In this document: positions 45,436-54,759 of the stretch, piece after piece
How the letters are laid out: each line of letters starts with the position of its first letter
Position numbering within the stretch: position 1 is the first letter of the stretch
Origin: Rhodocyclaceae bacterium
Lineage (GTDB): Bacteria > Pseudomonadota > Gammaproteobacteria > Burkholderiales > Rhodocyclaceae
DNA length: 64,000 nt
Direction of reading: 5' to 3'
Assembly: GCA_016791115.1 (NCBI GenBank)
Contig: JAEUNL010000008.1
Location: 1-64,000, forward strand
Made by a program: the position numbers and the translations under genes
Notes under the pieces: generated by a model
What the model was told of the DNA's origin: nothing
What the model saw: only the letters and a program-made list of their open reading frames with translations
Databases searched by the model: none

Positions 45436-48333
45436 ATGGCGACCGACATCATCAAGCAGACCACCACCGCCGACGCACCCAGCGCCGCCAATCTCCCCGA
45501 GCAGGAAATCTCGGGCGAGGTCCTGCTCGAGAAATACGCCAAGGGCAACGAGCAGACGGTGGGCGACGTGCGCGCGCGCGTGGCGCGGGCGCTTGCCGCT
45601 GTCGAAGCCGAAGACAAGCGCGCCTTCTGGGAGCAGAAGTTCCTCGAGGCGCAGGAAGCCGGCTTCGTGCCGGCCGGCCGCATCAACAGCGCCGCCGGCA
45701 CCAAGCTCACCGCCACGCTGATCAACTGCTTCGTGCAGCCGGTCGGCGATTCGATCACCGAAGCCGTCGACGGCCGCCCCGGCATCTACACCGCGCTGGC
45801 GCAGGCCGCCGAGACCATGCGCCGCGGCGGCGGCGTCGGCTACGACTTCTCGTCGATCCGCCCCAAGGGTGCGCACGTCAAGGGCACGCAGTCCAATGCC
45901 TCCGGCCCGGTGTCGTACATGCGCGTGTTCGACCGCTCGTGCGAAACCGTCGAATCCGCAGGCAGCCGCCGCGGCGCGCAGATGGGCGTGCTGCGCTGCG
46001 ACCACCCGGACATCGAGGACTTCATCCACGCCAAGGATTCGGGCGACCTGACCAACTTCAACATCTCGGTCGGCGTGACCGACGTGTTCATGAAGGCGGT
46101 CGAGATCGACGGCGACGTGGAACTCGCGCACAAGGCCGAACCTTCCACCGATTTCAAGGAACGCGGCGCCTACCAGCGTAACGACGGGCTGTGGGTCTAC
46201 CGCAAGGTGCGCGCGCGCGAGCTGTGGGACCAGGTCATGCGTTCCACCTACGACCACGCCGAGCCGGGCATCCTGTTCCTCGATCGCATGAACCGCGACA
46301 ACAACCTGTATTACTGCGAAACGATCGAGGCCACCAACCCCTGCGCCGAACAGCCGCTGCCGCCCTATGGCTGCTGCGACCTCGGCTCGATCAACCTCAC
46401 GCGCTACGTCAGGGTGCCGTTCACCGAGCAGGCCGAGTTCGATTTCGCCGGCTTCGCGAAGACGGTCGAAATCTCGATCCGCATGCTCGACAACGTGCTC
46501 GACGCCACCCACTGGCCGCTCGAGCTGCAGCATGACGAAGCGATGAACAAGCGCCGCGTCGGCCTGGGCTTCACCGGCCTGGGCGATGCGCTGATGATGC
46601 TGCGCCTGAAGTACGACACCGCCGAGGCGCGCGCCATGGCCACGCGCATCAGCGAGTTCATGCGCGACACCGCCTACCGCTACAGCGTCGAGCTGGCCAA
46701 GGAGCGCGGCGCCTTCCCGCTGTTCAACGCCGACCTGTATCTCTCGGGCGGCAACTTCGCCTCGCGCCTGCCGGCCGACATCAAGGACCTGATCCGCAAG
46801 AACGGCATCCGCAACTCGCACCTGCTGTCGATCGCGCCGACCGGCACCATCTCGCTCGCCTTCGCCGACAACGCGTCGAACGGCATCGAACCGCCGTTCT
46901 CCTACACCTACACCCGCAAGAAGCGCATGGGCGACGGCACCTTCAAGGAATACGCCGTCGAAGACTACGCATGGCGGCTCTACCGCCACCTCGGCAACGA
47001 CGTGAACAAGCTGCCGGATTACTTCGTCACCGCCCTCGAGATCAGCGCGCAGGCCCACAAGGACATGGTCGCCGCCGTCGCGCCCTATGTCGACACCTCG
47101 ATCTCCAAGACGGTGAACGTGCCGGCCGACTACCCCTATGCCGACTTCGAGGATCTCTACATGACGGCCTGGAAGGCCGGCCTCAAGGGGCTGGCCACCT
47201 ATCGGCCCAACAGCGTGCTCGGCAGCGTGCTGTCGGTCGAGCCGAAGGCAGAGGAAAAGAAGCAGCCCCAGGACGTCGTCATCCACGACGCCGCCAACAC
47301 GCGCCTGTCGATCAAGAGCCTGCCCGCACCGGTGCTCTCCAGCCTGCGCTGGCCCGGCCGCCCCGACCTGCCGGACGGCAACACCTCATGGACCTACATG
47401 ATGAAGGTGCCCAACGGCGAATTCGCCATCTTCGTCGGCCAACTCGAGAACGACGCCCACCAGGCGCACCCCTTCGAAGTGTGGGTCAACGGCGCCGACC
47501 AGCCGCGCGGCCTCGGTGCCGTCGCCAAGACGCTGTCGATGGACATGCGCAGCCAGGACCGCGCCTGGCTCAAGCTCAAGCTCGACACGCTGGCCATGAC
47601 CGTCGGCGAGCGCAGCTACGAAATGCCGCTGCCGCCACATGGCGAAAAGAAGCTGGTGCCCGGCATCGTCTCCGGCTTCGCGCAGGTGGTGCGCCATCGC
47701 TGCGAAAAGCTCGGCGCGCTTGCCGAGAGCGGCGCCACGCCGGTGCTCGACACCCTGTTCAGCCTGCAGGAACCGAAGACCGGCACCGACGGCACGCTCT
47801 CCTGGACGGTCGACATCAGCAACCCGGCCACCGGCGAAGAATTCGTGCTCGGCCTCAAGGAAATCACCCTGCCCGCGCTGGACGGATTCTCCGCCGGCGT
47901 CACGCGCCCCTACTCGATGTGGCTCTCGGGCAACTACCCGCGCGCCCTCGACGGCCTCTCGCGCATCCTCTCGCTCGACATGCGCGTGATGGACCCGGCC
48001 TGGATCGGCATGAAGCTGCGCAAGCTCCTGAACTACCCCGAGCCGCTCGGCGACTTCATGGCCTTCGTGCCCGGCACGCGCCGCCAGCAGAACTACCCGA
48101 GTACCGTCGCCTACATCGCCGCGCTGATGATCCACCGCTACGCCATGCTCGGCGTGCTCGACGACAAGGGCTACCCGCGCCGCGAGATGGGCATCCTCGA
48201 AGCCCCGCGCAGCGAGAACGAACCCAAGCTGATGCAGGGCGGCATGTGCAACGAATGCGGCAATTACAGCGTCATCCGCAAGGACGGCTGCGACTTCTGC
48301 ACCGCCTGCGGCGCCGTCGGGAGTTGCGGCTAG
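45436..48333 (+). CDS. nrdJ: Adenosylcobalamin-dependent (class II) ribonucleotide reductase
   Basis: 965 residues. Reduces ribonucleotides to deoxyribonucleotides using B12, independent of oxygen. The active-site region is recognisable: [14 protein letters not shown] (first redox Cys), [40 protein letters not shown] (around Cys303) and [12 protein letters not shown]. The long C-terminal part with DUF-like repeats ([20 protein letters not shown]) ends in a Cys-rich zinc-ribbon tail, CNECGNY and [14 protein letters not shown], which carries reducing equivalents. A possible DnaA/NrdR-controlled leader precedes it; no cobalamin riboswitch is visible. Confidence 0.95.
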   Translation: MATDIIKQTTTADAPSAANLPEQEISGEVLLEKYAKGNEQTVGDVRARVARALAAVEAEDKRAFWEQKFLEAQEAGFVPAGRINSAAGTKLTATLINCFVQPVGDSITEAVDGRPGIYTALAQAAETMRRGGGVGYDFSSIRPKGAHVKGTQSNASGPVSYMRVFDRSCETVESAGSRRGAQMGVLRCDHPDIEDFIHAKDSGDLTNFNISVGVTDVFMKAVEIDGDVELAHKAEPSTDFKERGAYQRNDGLWVYRKVRARELWDQVMRSTYDHAEPGILFLDRMNRDNNLYYCETIEATNPCAEQPLPPYGCCDLGSINLTRYVRVPFTEQAEFDFAGFAKTVEISIRMLDNVLDATHWPLELQHDEAMNKRRVGLGFTGLGDALMMLRLKYDTAEARAMATRISEFMRDTAYRYSVELAKERGAFPLFNADLYLSGGNFASRLPADIKDLIRKNGIRNSHLLSIAPTGTISLAFADNASNGIEPPFSYTYTRKKRMGDGTFKEYAVEDYAWRLYRHLGNDVNKLPDYFVTALEISAQAHKDMVAAVAPYVDTSISKTVNVPADYPYADFEDLYMTAWKAGLKGLATYRPNSVLGSVLSVEPKAEEKKQPQDVVIHDAANTRLSIKSLPAPVLSSLRWPGRPDLPDGNTSWTYMMKVPNGEFAIFVGQLENDAHQAHPFEVWVNGADQPRGLGAVAKTLSMDMRSQDRAWLKLKLDTLAMTVGERSYEMPLPPHGEKKLVPGIVSGFAQVVRHRCEKLGALAESGATPVLDTLFSLQEPKTGTDGTLSWTVDISNPATGEEFVLGLKEITLPALDGFSAGVTRPYSMWLSGNYPRALDGLSRILSLDMRVMDPAWIGMKLRKLLNYPEPLGDFMAFVPGTRRQQNYPSTVAYIAALMIHRYAMLGVLDDKGYPRREMGILEAPRSENEPKLMQGGMCNECGNYSVIRKDGCDFCTACGAVGSCG

Positions 48334-48380
48334 CGACACCGCAACGGGATCGGAGCGCAGAACTGCCAAGGAGAACAAAA

Positions 48381-48665
48381 ATGAAGTTCCCGGCATTGGA
48401 AGACGACACCCAAACGGTCGAGGTCACCCGGGTGTCGAAGAACGGCTTCTGGGTATCGCTGCCGGAAGAGGACGTGTATCTGCCCTTCGATCACTTCCCG
48501 TGGTTCCGGGATGCGCCGCTGGGCCAGGTGCTCAACGTGCAGCAGCCCACCGACCACAACCTCTACTGGCCGGACCTGGGCATCGATCTCTCGCTCGAGA
48601 CGATCTCCTACCCCGAACCGATGGGTCTGGTCGCCAACGACGGCATCTGGCGCCTCGCCGACTGA
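48381..48665 (+). CDS. DUF2442 protein
   Basis: 94 residues. The sequence VTRVSKNGFWVSLPEEDVYLPFDHFPWFRDAPLGQVLNVQ ... LYWPDLGIDLSLETI is the DUF2442 fold, found alone or beside toxin-like partners. Here it follows nrdJ by 47 bases with AAGGAG upstream, and a terminator follows it, so it is probably cotranscribed with nrdJ. Function unknown. Confidence 0.85.
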   Translation: MKFPALEDDTQTVEVTRVSKNGFWVSLPEEDVYLPFDHFPWFRDAPLGQVLNVQQPTDHNLYWPDLGIDLSLETISYPEPMGLVANDGIWRLAD

Positions 48666-48720
48666 ACAGGACCGCGTGACGCCGCAACGATTAACAGGAA
48701 GCAGCACCCGCAGCAGGAAA

Positions 48721-48746
48721 AAGCCCCGCCACAAGCGGGGCTTTTT
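48721..48746 (+). terminator. Rho-independent terminator after nrdJ and DUF2442
   Basis: AAGCCCCGC, loop CACAA, GCGGGGCTT, then further T residues. Perfect 9-bp stem, 55 bases after the DUF2442 stop. Confidence 0.92.
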
Positions 48747-48780
48747 CGCTCTGCATTCATGATCCTCATAAAGGTAGGAA

Positions 48781-49458
48781 ATGACAGGAGATATTTCGTT
48801 GGCTGTTGGCGTTTCGATCTTGTCGCTACTCGTAAGCGCGATTTCCCTTTGTGTCAGCCTTTACACCGTATGGCGTACGCGACTTGCGCCATTCAAGCTA
48901 ACCATCAAGATTTCGGGCCGCGTAGCATTCGTCGGAAACATCAATGAAGAAGCTTCACCAACGTTGATCGTTCCTCTTGTCTTCTCGAATTCTGGCGCGA
49001 CACCATCATTTCTTGAAGACTTGGCGATTGCTTTCCGTCCACGCACTAAGGGTAGAGATAGGCTATTTCGCGCGATGTTCGAACAAGCAAATTCTCCCAA
49101 CTATGCCGCTGAGAAAGTGAATTCTCCTGAATGGCCCGCGTTTCATTCATTTCGAATGAAAGGAGAGGAGGTCCAAACGAGACAAGTCGTTTTCGTGGAG
49201 TATCGGCCGGACGCAAGGGCACGGTTTCAAACAGGAAATTTTGAAATTGTTGTTTACGCTCGTCACTCTGCCTGCAACGAGGCGTTTGTCCAAGCATGCG
49301 TTGCGCCAATAACTATTGTTGCAGAAGATCTCGCGGCACTCTATCCAACCTACAACAGATCTCCATCTGGGCATGTACCGCTTCTTAGCAAAATGACCGA
49401 CGACTGCAGCGAAGCGTTTACGAAGCTCGTAGAACGAGTCTCGGATTTGCCCAAGTAA
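48781..49458 (+). CDS. Membrane-anchored protein of unknown function, low GC
   Basis: 225 residues with one N-terminal transmembrane segment (LAVGVSILSLLVSAISLCVSLYTVW) and a soluble, probably beta-rich domain (LTIKISGRVAFVGN ... PLVFSNSGATPSFLEDLAIAFRP). Codon use differs from the neighbours: many A/T third bases, unlike the GC-rich genes around it. This and its position just after a strong terminator suggest acquisition by transfer. I do not recognise the family. Confidence 0.75.
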   Translation: MTGDISLAVGVSILSLLVSAISLCVSLYTVWRTRLAPFKLTIKISGRVAFVGNINEEASPTLIVPLVFSNSGATPSFLEDLAIAFRPRTKGRDRLFRAMFEQANSPNYAAEKVNSPEWPAFHSFRMKGEEVQTRQVVFVEYRPDARARFQTGNFEIVVYARHSACNEAFVQACVAPITIVAEDLAALYPTYNRSPSGHVPLLSKMTDDCSEAFTKLVERVSDLPK

Positions 49459-49627
49459 GCCGCTCGATATTGCGCCGACTCCCAAACATTCAATTAAATT
49501 CGCTTCGCATTTTGTGCCTTTCCCCACAAATCCACCCGTCAAGCTGCACTCGATAAGCCGAATGCTACGCCGCCGGGCGACGATGTCATTCTGAAGGTTG
49601 ACGACGGAACTCGCACGAACGAAGCAA

Positions 49628-50197
49628 TCAACGTGGAAGAGATCTTTCCCGCGCGAGTTGCTCGACGCGCAACTTGATGTAGATCGACTTCGCAGCAGCT
49701 TCGATTCCATTCGATTCGGCAAGTGCCCTCGCCCACGGCGCCTTGACGAGGCGTCCGCTCTCGAGTTCCGTGAGCGCCCGTTCGTAATCGCCGTCACTCG
49801 GAGCAAGGCTTGCGTTCGTCGCACTGCCGGTCGTCGTTGTTGGCAAGGCGTTTGATTCACTGCTGCCGCACTTTCGATCAACCGACTGTGTCCTCAATAT
49901 GGCCAATTCCTGGGTAAGCCAAGCGTGTTCGTCGAGTCCGGGCTGGGGCTGTCGCAGGAACAGCGCAGGAAAAAATACTAGCTGTGCCACAGTCGCCGCA
50001 TCGGCCTTCCCCTTGGCCGCGCCAATGGACTCCAACTCAATTTGGTTCAATCGCCCGTACAACCGCAGTGTCTCGATCGCAATTTCATCACAGCCGAGTT
50101 CCGGACCAGTTGCCAGGAGCGACTTCGGCAATTCGTCAGCGTATGCCGTCGACGTAACGAGTAAGGCAAACATTAATGCGAACTGCCCGATGGTCAT
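49628..50197 (-). CDS. Exported protein of unknown function
   Basis: 189 residues with a signal peptide (MTIGQFALMFALLVTSTAYA). The mature part has two Cys (ELGCDEIAIE, DRKCGSS), a Thr/Ser/Ala-rich middle and a helical C-terminus. Composition is lower in GC than the window average. It lies 21 bases downstream of the lipoprotein gene on the same strand and is probably cotranscribed with it. Convergent with the membrane-anchored unknown. No family recognised. Confidence 0.65.
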   Translation of the reverse strand: MTIGQFALMFALLVTSTAYADELPKSLLATGPELGCDEIAIETLRLYGRLNQIELESIGAAKGKADAATVAQLVFFPALFLRQPQPGLDEHAWLTQELAILRTQSVDRKCGSSESNALPTTTTGSATNASLAPSDGDYERALTELESGRLVKAPWARALAESNGIEAAAKSIYIKLRVEQLARERSLPR

Positions 50198-50218
50198 GGA
50201 GTCTCCAGCATCACGAAC

Positions 50219-50947
50219 TTAGTTTCCGGAGAAAGCGCTCAAGACTTCATACCGGATGGTTTTGTCATCGACGCTAAGAATCTTCAGTTTTGCGCCGTCG
50301 AAAGTCACCGTATCGCCGCCACCATCCGGAACAAGGTCAACTTGTCGGATCGCCTTGCTCAGGTCGTTGTTCACGAACTCGCGATAGATTAGGATAGGGT
50401 GCTGCTGCCCGTTGCCGACAAACACAATCTCACGCTTGCGGTCTACCGAGCCATAGCCAACAGGTTCCTCCTTTACTACGTACCGGGCTGGCGCAATGTC
50501 TAAGCTACCCCAATTATTGATGGTGTCGAACTTAGTCTTGTCAAACTGACCGTCCCTGTTTGTGTCGTCAAAGCAGAAGTTGGTGGTCCCCTTGCTGCGG
50601 AACAGCCCAGCATTGAATCCTTGGTTGTGAAAACAGGCCCCCGACGGACCGGTAAGTAGACCCTTTGCGCCAACCGGGATTTCAATCGAATAGCCGCTCG
50701 AGCCAAAGCTTGCCGACTGGCTGAATCCATTCACCATCACAGCCACACGCTGGTAGGTGGTGTTCAGGCGCACGTGAGTGATAAGTGGCTGACCAGCCAA
50801 GCGTGTGCGCACGATACCGGGCAAAGGAAGGGACTTGCTCGTCACCACGCTGCGGGTATCCGCCTTCAGAATGGAAGCGGTTGGCACGCAACCGGCCACC
50901 AGAAGAGCACTCAGTGCCGCAATTAATATGAATTGCTTCGAGTTCAC
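50219..50947 (-). CDS. Lipoprotein of unknown function
   Basis: 242 residues. Clear lipobox: FILIAALSALLVAGC, lipidated Cys20. The remainder is predicted beta-rich (THVRLNTTYQRVAVMVNGFSQSASFGSSGYSIEIPVGAKGLLTG) with a later acidic loop FDDTNRDGQFDKTKFDT that resembles a calcium-binding dockerin/EF-like loop (DTNRDGQFD). First gene of a two-gene low-GC unit. Function unknown. Confidence 0.72.
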   Translation of the reverse strand: MNSKQFILIAALSALLVAGCVPTASILKADTRSVVTSKSLPLPGIVRTRLAGQPLITHVRLNTTYQRVAVMVNGFSQSASFGSSGYSIEIPVGAKGLLTGPSGACFHNQGFNAGLFRSKGTTNFCFDDTNRDGQFDKTKFDTINNWGSLDIAPARYVVKEEPVGYGSVDRKREIVFVGNGQQHPILIYREFVNNDLSKAIRQVDLVPDGGGDTVTFDGAKLKILSVDDKTIRYEVLSAFSGN

Positions 50948-51330
50948 TGTTTTGACTCTACATTCTTGTGTTGCGCAACTTTAGTGGAATTCTTGGTGTA
51001 GGCAAAGCCCGCAATCGCCATTGCAACTATTGGCTGAGGCCCGAATTCTTTTATCCACATTGGCGAGCACAGCCCGCGTAGGGCGCAGTCGCTATTGCGC
51101 CGAATGCAAACATCCGGTGCAATGCGCTTCGCTTATTGACACCCTACTCGATCAAACCCGCTGACCGTCGCGCCCCACCTTTTCCCGTGCGAGCCGCCGA
51201 GCAGCGCAGCGGCGGCGGGGGCAGTCGGGCTTCGCTGTTTGAGCGAAGCGAGTTTGCGAAGCCCGCCCGCCGACGCGAGCAGCGCAGGGCACCTTGCGCA
51301 AAGCGCAAGGCGGCGAACCCGGGTCGCCTT
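50948..51330. repeat. Intergenic region with Arg/Ala-type repetitive GC-rich block
   Basis: After an AT-richer first part, from about 51170 a GC-rich block begins (GTGCGAGCCGCCGAGCAGCG, GAAGCGAGTTTGCGAAGCCC, CTTGCGCAAAGCGCAAGG with internal inverted repeats). The opening CCGTGCGAGCCGCCGAGC recurs near 52908. No convincing gene; open frames here are repeat-encoded Arg/Ala stretches. Confidence 0.5.
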
Positions 51331-51333
51331 CTT

Positions 51334-51569
51334 TGGTTACTTTCTTGGCGAGCAAGAAAGTAACTCGCCTGCCGGGCGAGACCGGCGCAGCCCTGGCACC
51401 GCGACATGCGGCCATTCAACGCAACGGAAATCGTGCATCGACGCCGCTGCGTGGTTACTTTCCTGGCGAGCAAGAAAGCAGCTCGCCTGCCGGGCGAGAC
51501 CGGCGCAGCGTCGTCACCGCGACATCCGACGATTCAAACAAACGGAAAGTGCGCTTCGACACCGCAGCA
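51334..51569. repeat. Two tandem 118-bp hairpin repeats
   Basis: Two direct copies start at 51334 and 51452. Each begins TGGTTACTTTC(T/C)TGGCG, in copy 1 a perfect 12-bp stem GTTACTTTCTTG / CAAGAAAGTAAC with loop GCGAG, then CTCGCCTGCCGGGCGAG as second hairpin and GACCGGCGCAGC. Copy 2 has lost part of the stem pairing. The arms flanking the IS element at 23.0 and 24.4 kb belong to the same family. Confidence 0.75.
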
Positions 51570-51619
51570 CTCCACCCAGCCCGAACGCGAAATCGACGCG
51601 CACAAACACCCTGCCCCAC

Positions 51620-51725
51620 AACCCGCATGGATACTGCCTCTCCAGCCACCCTGCTCCACCACCGCCATTCCATGCGGCACCCGGGCATGCCTTGCCCGCA
51701 ACGTCCATTCCGCGCGCCTTCCAGC
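51620..51725. repeat. Intergenic repeat, GCATGGAT family, copy 6
   Basis: CCGCATGGATACTGCCTCTC, then CCAGCC, CCATGCGG, GGGCATGCC and GCGCGCCTTCCAG, upstream of the ceramidase-like gene. Same order of elements as in copies at 24.4, 54.5 and 60.4 kb. Confidence 0.55.
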
Positions 51726-51839
51726 CCACCCCAAGATCTGCCAACACACGCCACCGACCAGCGACGCCGGAGCCGGCTGCTATAGTCGGCGCATGCATTA
51801 CCCGACCCCGCAAGCGCGCCCTGCAATGTGCAACCGCGC

Positions 51840-52481
51840 ATGGACCTGAACGCGCCGCTGCTGCTCTACTGCGAACGCCTCGGCCCGGGCCTGTGGGCGG
51901 AGCCGCTCAACGCCGTGTCGAACCTGGCCTTCTTCGGGTTCGCGTGGAAGTTGTGGCGGGAGAACCGCGGCGGCGAACCGCGCATTGCCGCGCGGCTGCG
52001 CCTGCTGGCCGGATTGATCGCGTTGGTCGGCGCGGCGAGCCTGACATTCCATACGCTTGCCACACGCTGGGCGAACCTGCTCGATGTCGGCTTCATCGGC
52101 ATTTTCAACGTGGCCTATCTGGTGATCTTCCTGCGCGAGATCGCGCAGTGGCCGCGCCCCGGGGCGCTGGCGGCCGCGGCGGGCTTCGTGCTGCTCGACC
52201 GTGCCGGCGCGATGCTGCTGCCCGCCGGCCTGCTCAACGGCTCGGGTTTCTACCTGCCGGCGCTCGCCACGCTCGCGGCACTCACCGCCTATGCGCTTCG
52301 CATCGCACCAGCGGCCGGCCGCATGATGCTGGCGGCGGCGCTGGTGTTCCTCGTCTCGCTGGCAGCGCGAACGCTGGACCGCAGCCTGTGCGACGTCTGG
52401 CCCTGGGGCACGCACTTCGTGTGGCACCTGCTGAATGCCTGGGTGCTCTACCGGCTCGCCCGCGCGCTGAAATACGGCTAG
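51840..52481 (+). CDS. Ceramidase-domain membrane protein
   Basis: 213 residues with about seven transmembrane segments. The opening LLLYCERLGPGLWAEPLNAVSNLAFFGFA, the middle SLTFHTLATRWANLLDVGFIGIFN and the end GTHFVWHLLNAWVLYRLA match the alkaline ceramidase/CREST family (PF05875), including the His and Asp residues that hold the zinc ion. Bacterial members probably hydrolyse lipids of unknown type. ATG at 51840 is preferred to an upstream GTG. Confidence 0.85.
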   Translation: MDLNAPLLLYCERLGPGLWAEPLNAVSNLAFFGFAWKLWRENRGGEPRIAARLRLLAGLIALVGAASLTFHTLATRWANLLDVGFIGIFNVAYLVIFLREIAQWPRPGALAAAAGFVLLDRAGAMLLPAGLLNGSGFYLPALATLAALTAYALRIAPAAGRMMLAAALVFLVSLAARTLDRSLCDVWPWGTHFVWHLLNAWVLYRLARALKYG

Positions 52482-53063
52482 GTCAGGCGCCCTGGTTCAT
52501 CCGACGAATGTTCAGTCGGTTCGAGGCATGACAGGATTGCGCCCTATGTCATGCCGCCAAGCGGTGCCGGCAGCAGCCGGCACCCATCGCAGCCTGTTCG
52601 CGACCCGCCGACACCTGGCAACGCAAGAGGAGCACGCCAAGATCTTCCCTCGCGCCGCCGATTATCCGAAATGCAACCGGTATCTCCGCGAAGAAATGCC
52701 GAAGGTCGTGCGCGTGCCGCGCATCGCCAACGCCATCCGGGAACTGTCTGGACGCGGCAAGGTCGCGCGGCGCAAAGGCGCGGCGACCCGATTTGCAGCG
52801 CATGCGTTCCGCTGCTCAACGTCTTTTGAGCAGCGGAACGATGAGACGGCTTCGGAGGGTCGACCTTATGGGGCGGCTCGAATTCCTTTCGTGTGCGCAC
52901 CGATTGCCCGTGCGAGCCGCCGAGCCGCGCTGATCCGCCGAGGGAACTCGCGGAGCACCGTCCGAGCCTCGCGGCGAGGCGCGATGCCCGAACGCCCGAC
53001 AGGGTTCTGCGCGGGATGGAAGCTTCCGGGGCAAGCGCACCGCACCCGGCGCGCCAGGCGGAC
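52482..53063. other. Gap without recognisable gene, with hairpins
   Basis: About 580 bases between the ceramidase-like gene and bacteriohemerythrin. A plus-strand frame of 179 codons exists but is Arg-rich with no recognisable domain. Two strong hairpins are present: GGTGCCGGC/AGCA/GCCGGCACC at 52563-52584 and a longer one at 52805-52840. A short sequence near 52908 repeats the block at about 51185. Confidence 0.5.
52805..52840. repeat. Perfect 14-bp inverted repeat (hairpin)
   Basis: CGTTCCGCTGCTCA, loop ACGTCTTT, TGAGCAGCGGAACG. No T-run follows on either strand, so it is not a standard terminator of the ceramidase or hemerythrin genes. Confidence 0.8.
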
Positions 53064-53525
53064 CTAACTGCGTGCGCCCTGGGGCCGCAGCGATCCGAAG
53101 AATCGCGCGAAGATCGATTTGGGCCGCTGGCGCTCGGCGATGAAATTCGAATAGTCCTTGTCGGAAACCTGGATGTGCTTCACCAGCCAGTCGGTCAGGA
53201 AGTGCAGCAGTTCGAGCGCGATCTCTTCGCCATTCTCGATCTTTGCACGCGTGCCCTTGAGATGGCCGATGAACTTCTGGTGTTCGTCGTAGTGATCACG
53301 CAGGCGCGGATAGTTCTCGACGCGCATCACGGCCTCTTCGGCGGTGAAATGCGCAAAGGTGTACTGCTCGAGCTTGTTGAGGATGCCAAGCAGGTAGTTC
53401 GCATCCTTCCGGCTCACGATGGCATGCCACAGTTCATTGATCACGTCGATCAGGCCCTTGTGCTGGCCATCGATTTCGGGAATGCCGAGGGAAAGCTTGT
53501 CCGACCACTGGATGATTGCGCTCAT
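53064..53525 (-). CDS. Bacteriohemerythrin
   Basis: 153-residue O2-binding di-iron protein. The iron ligands fit His22 (DGQHKGL), His59 and Glu63 (FAHFTAEE), His78 and His82 (HYDEHQKF), His117 and Asp122 (KHIQVSDKDY). A basic tail follows (RQRPKSIFARFFGSLRPQGARS). In other bacteria such proteins deliver or buffer oxygen and support oxidases or methane oxygenase. Single gene. A longer upstream frame is not supported. Confidence 0.92.
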   Translation of the reverse strand: MSAIIQWSDKLSLGIPEIDGQHKGLIDVINELWHAIVSRKDANYLLGILNKLEQYTFAHFTAEEAVMRVENYPRLRDHYDEHQKFIGHLKGTRAKIENGEEIALELLHFLTDWLVKHIQVSDKDYSNFIAERQRPKSIFARFFGSLRPQGARS

Positions 53526-53837
53526 GTTGCGTTCATGCGCCGCGACGGCGCCCTTTCTCTGCAAGAAGATCCGGTTGCGGCTCGATGCCGCGTTGCGGCG
53601 AGTCTAATGGCGCTCGCCCGGAACGGTCGGAACAATGTCACGCAGATAGCCGATATTTCACACAAAATTGCGCACTTCGATGCAAACGGTATCGGATCGC
53701 GCCCCCGCCGGCGGGTTCGTGCCCGAGCGGTTTTGGCGGGCGCGACGCCCCCCGAACGGCGTAGCTCTCCGCGGCACCGGGCCGGGCCGCGCGATTCCCT
53801 ATAATCCAGACGATCTACACTGCCACCCGGAATCATC
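53526..53837. other. Divergent promoter region between hemerythrin and DUF4202 genes
   Basis: About 310 bases. A TATAAT at 53800-53805 lies 32 bases before the DUF4202 start and is its likely -10 element. No FNR-type TTGAT-N4-ATCAA site was found for the hemerythrin gene. Confidence 0.5.
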
Positions 53838-54455
53838 ATGACCACCGACCCGGCGCGCTTCGAGCGCGCGATCGCCCTGTTCGATGCCGCCAACAGCGAA
53901 GACCCGCGCCAGGAGACCGGCCCCGACGGCAAGCGCTACCCGCGCGAGCTGCTCTACGCCCATCGCATGTCGGAGATGCTGGCCCGCTATGCGCCGGATG
54001 CGCCCGAGGCGGTGAAGCTCGCGGTGCGCGCGCAGCACATCCAGCGCTGGAAGACGCCGCGCGACAGCTATCCAATGGATCGCAACGGCTACCTGCAGTG
54101 GCGCACCGGGCTGTACCAGTTCCACGCCGTGACGGCCGGCCGCCTGATGCGCGAGGCGGGCTACGACGACGAGGACATCATCGAGCGCGTGCAGAAGGCG
54201 GTCGGCAAGCGCGGCATGAAGGTGCATGCCGAGACGCAACTGCTGGAGGACGTGACCGACCTCGTGTTCCTCGAGCACTACCTGGTCGACTTCGCCGGCC
54301 AGAAGCCGGACTACAGCGAAGAGAAGTGGCTCGAGATTCTGCGCAAGACCTGGCGCAAGATGTCAGACGACGCGCATGCCTTCGCGCTCTCGGGCAAACT
54401 CGCGCTGCCGGAGGCCTTGCTGCCGCTGATCCGGAAGGCGGTTGCCGGCGGCTAG
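53838..54455 (+). CDS. DUF4202 protein
   Basis: 205 residues, soluble and helical. The conserved stretches FERAIALFDAANSEDP, ELLYAHRMSEMLARYAPDA, AVRAQHIQRWKTPRDSYPMDRNGYLQWR and LEDVTDLVFLEHYLVDF are the DUF4202 signature; His and Asp residues in them suggest an HD-like metal site. Family function is unknown. Single gene with its own promoter. Confidence 0.88.
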   Translation: MTTDPARFERAIALFDAANSEDPRQETGPDGKRYPRELLYAHRMSEMLARYAPDAPEAVKLAVRAQHIQRWKTPRDSYPMDRNGYLQWRTGLYQFHAVTAGRLMREAGYDDEDIIERVQKAVGKRGMKVHAETQLLEDVTDLVFLEHYLVDFAGQKPDYSEEKWLEILRKTWRKMSDDAHAFALSGKLALPEALLPLIRKAVAGG

Positions 54456-54759
54456 CCCGCGCGCATGCGATCCGTGTCGCGCACTTCAGTGCGCCAATCG
54501 CCAGCGGCGCGGTCGAGTTCGCGTGCTGCCCCGTCTCGCGATCGGCATGGATAGTGGCGTTCCAGCCCCCCTGTTGCAGAAGGTCCATCCCGGGCCGCTT
54601 GCAGGCGTGGCATGCCCGGGATGCCCGCCCGGTGCGCCCGATGGAGCGCCGCTGTGCGCGAGTCTTTCACGATCGCGACCTTGCCATGCGATTTGCCACG
54701 CGCAAGACGGTGCATTCAGCACTTATCATCCGGCGATCACATGAGAAGGAATCGGCATC
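54456..54759. repeat. Gap holding GCATGGAT repeat copy 7
   Basis: About 300 bases. From 54545: GGCATGGATAGTGGCGTTCC, CCAGCC, then CTTGCAGGCGTGGCATGCCC. The remaining bases show no gene. AAGGAAT about 10 bases before the next ATG is a ribosome binding site. Confidence 0.55.

Noticed and set aside
45310-47286. 658-codon minus-strand open frame over nrdJ
   Set aside because: nrdJ on the plus strand has full family similarity; the reverse frame is a by-product of GC-rich codon use.
48381-49458. DUF2442 and the following gene as a toxin-antitoxin pair
   Set aside because: A strong terminator separates them, and the second protein is membrane-anchored with no toxin fold in sight.
51334-51569. CRISPR array
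   Set aside because: Only two long repeats of 118 bases with no short spacer-repeat periodicity and no cas genes in the window.
51136-51785. Overlapping open frames in the hairpin-repeat region
   Set aside because: They translate the same tandem repeats in several frames and end at random; repeats explain them.
52528-53067. 179-codon plus-strand open frame
   Set aside because: Runs through hairpins and repeat-like sequence, Arg-rich, no start signal or family resemblance.
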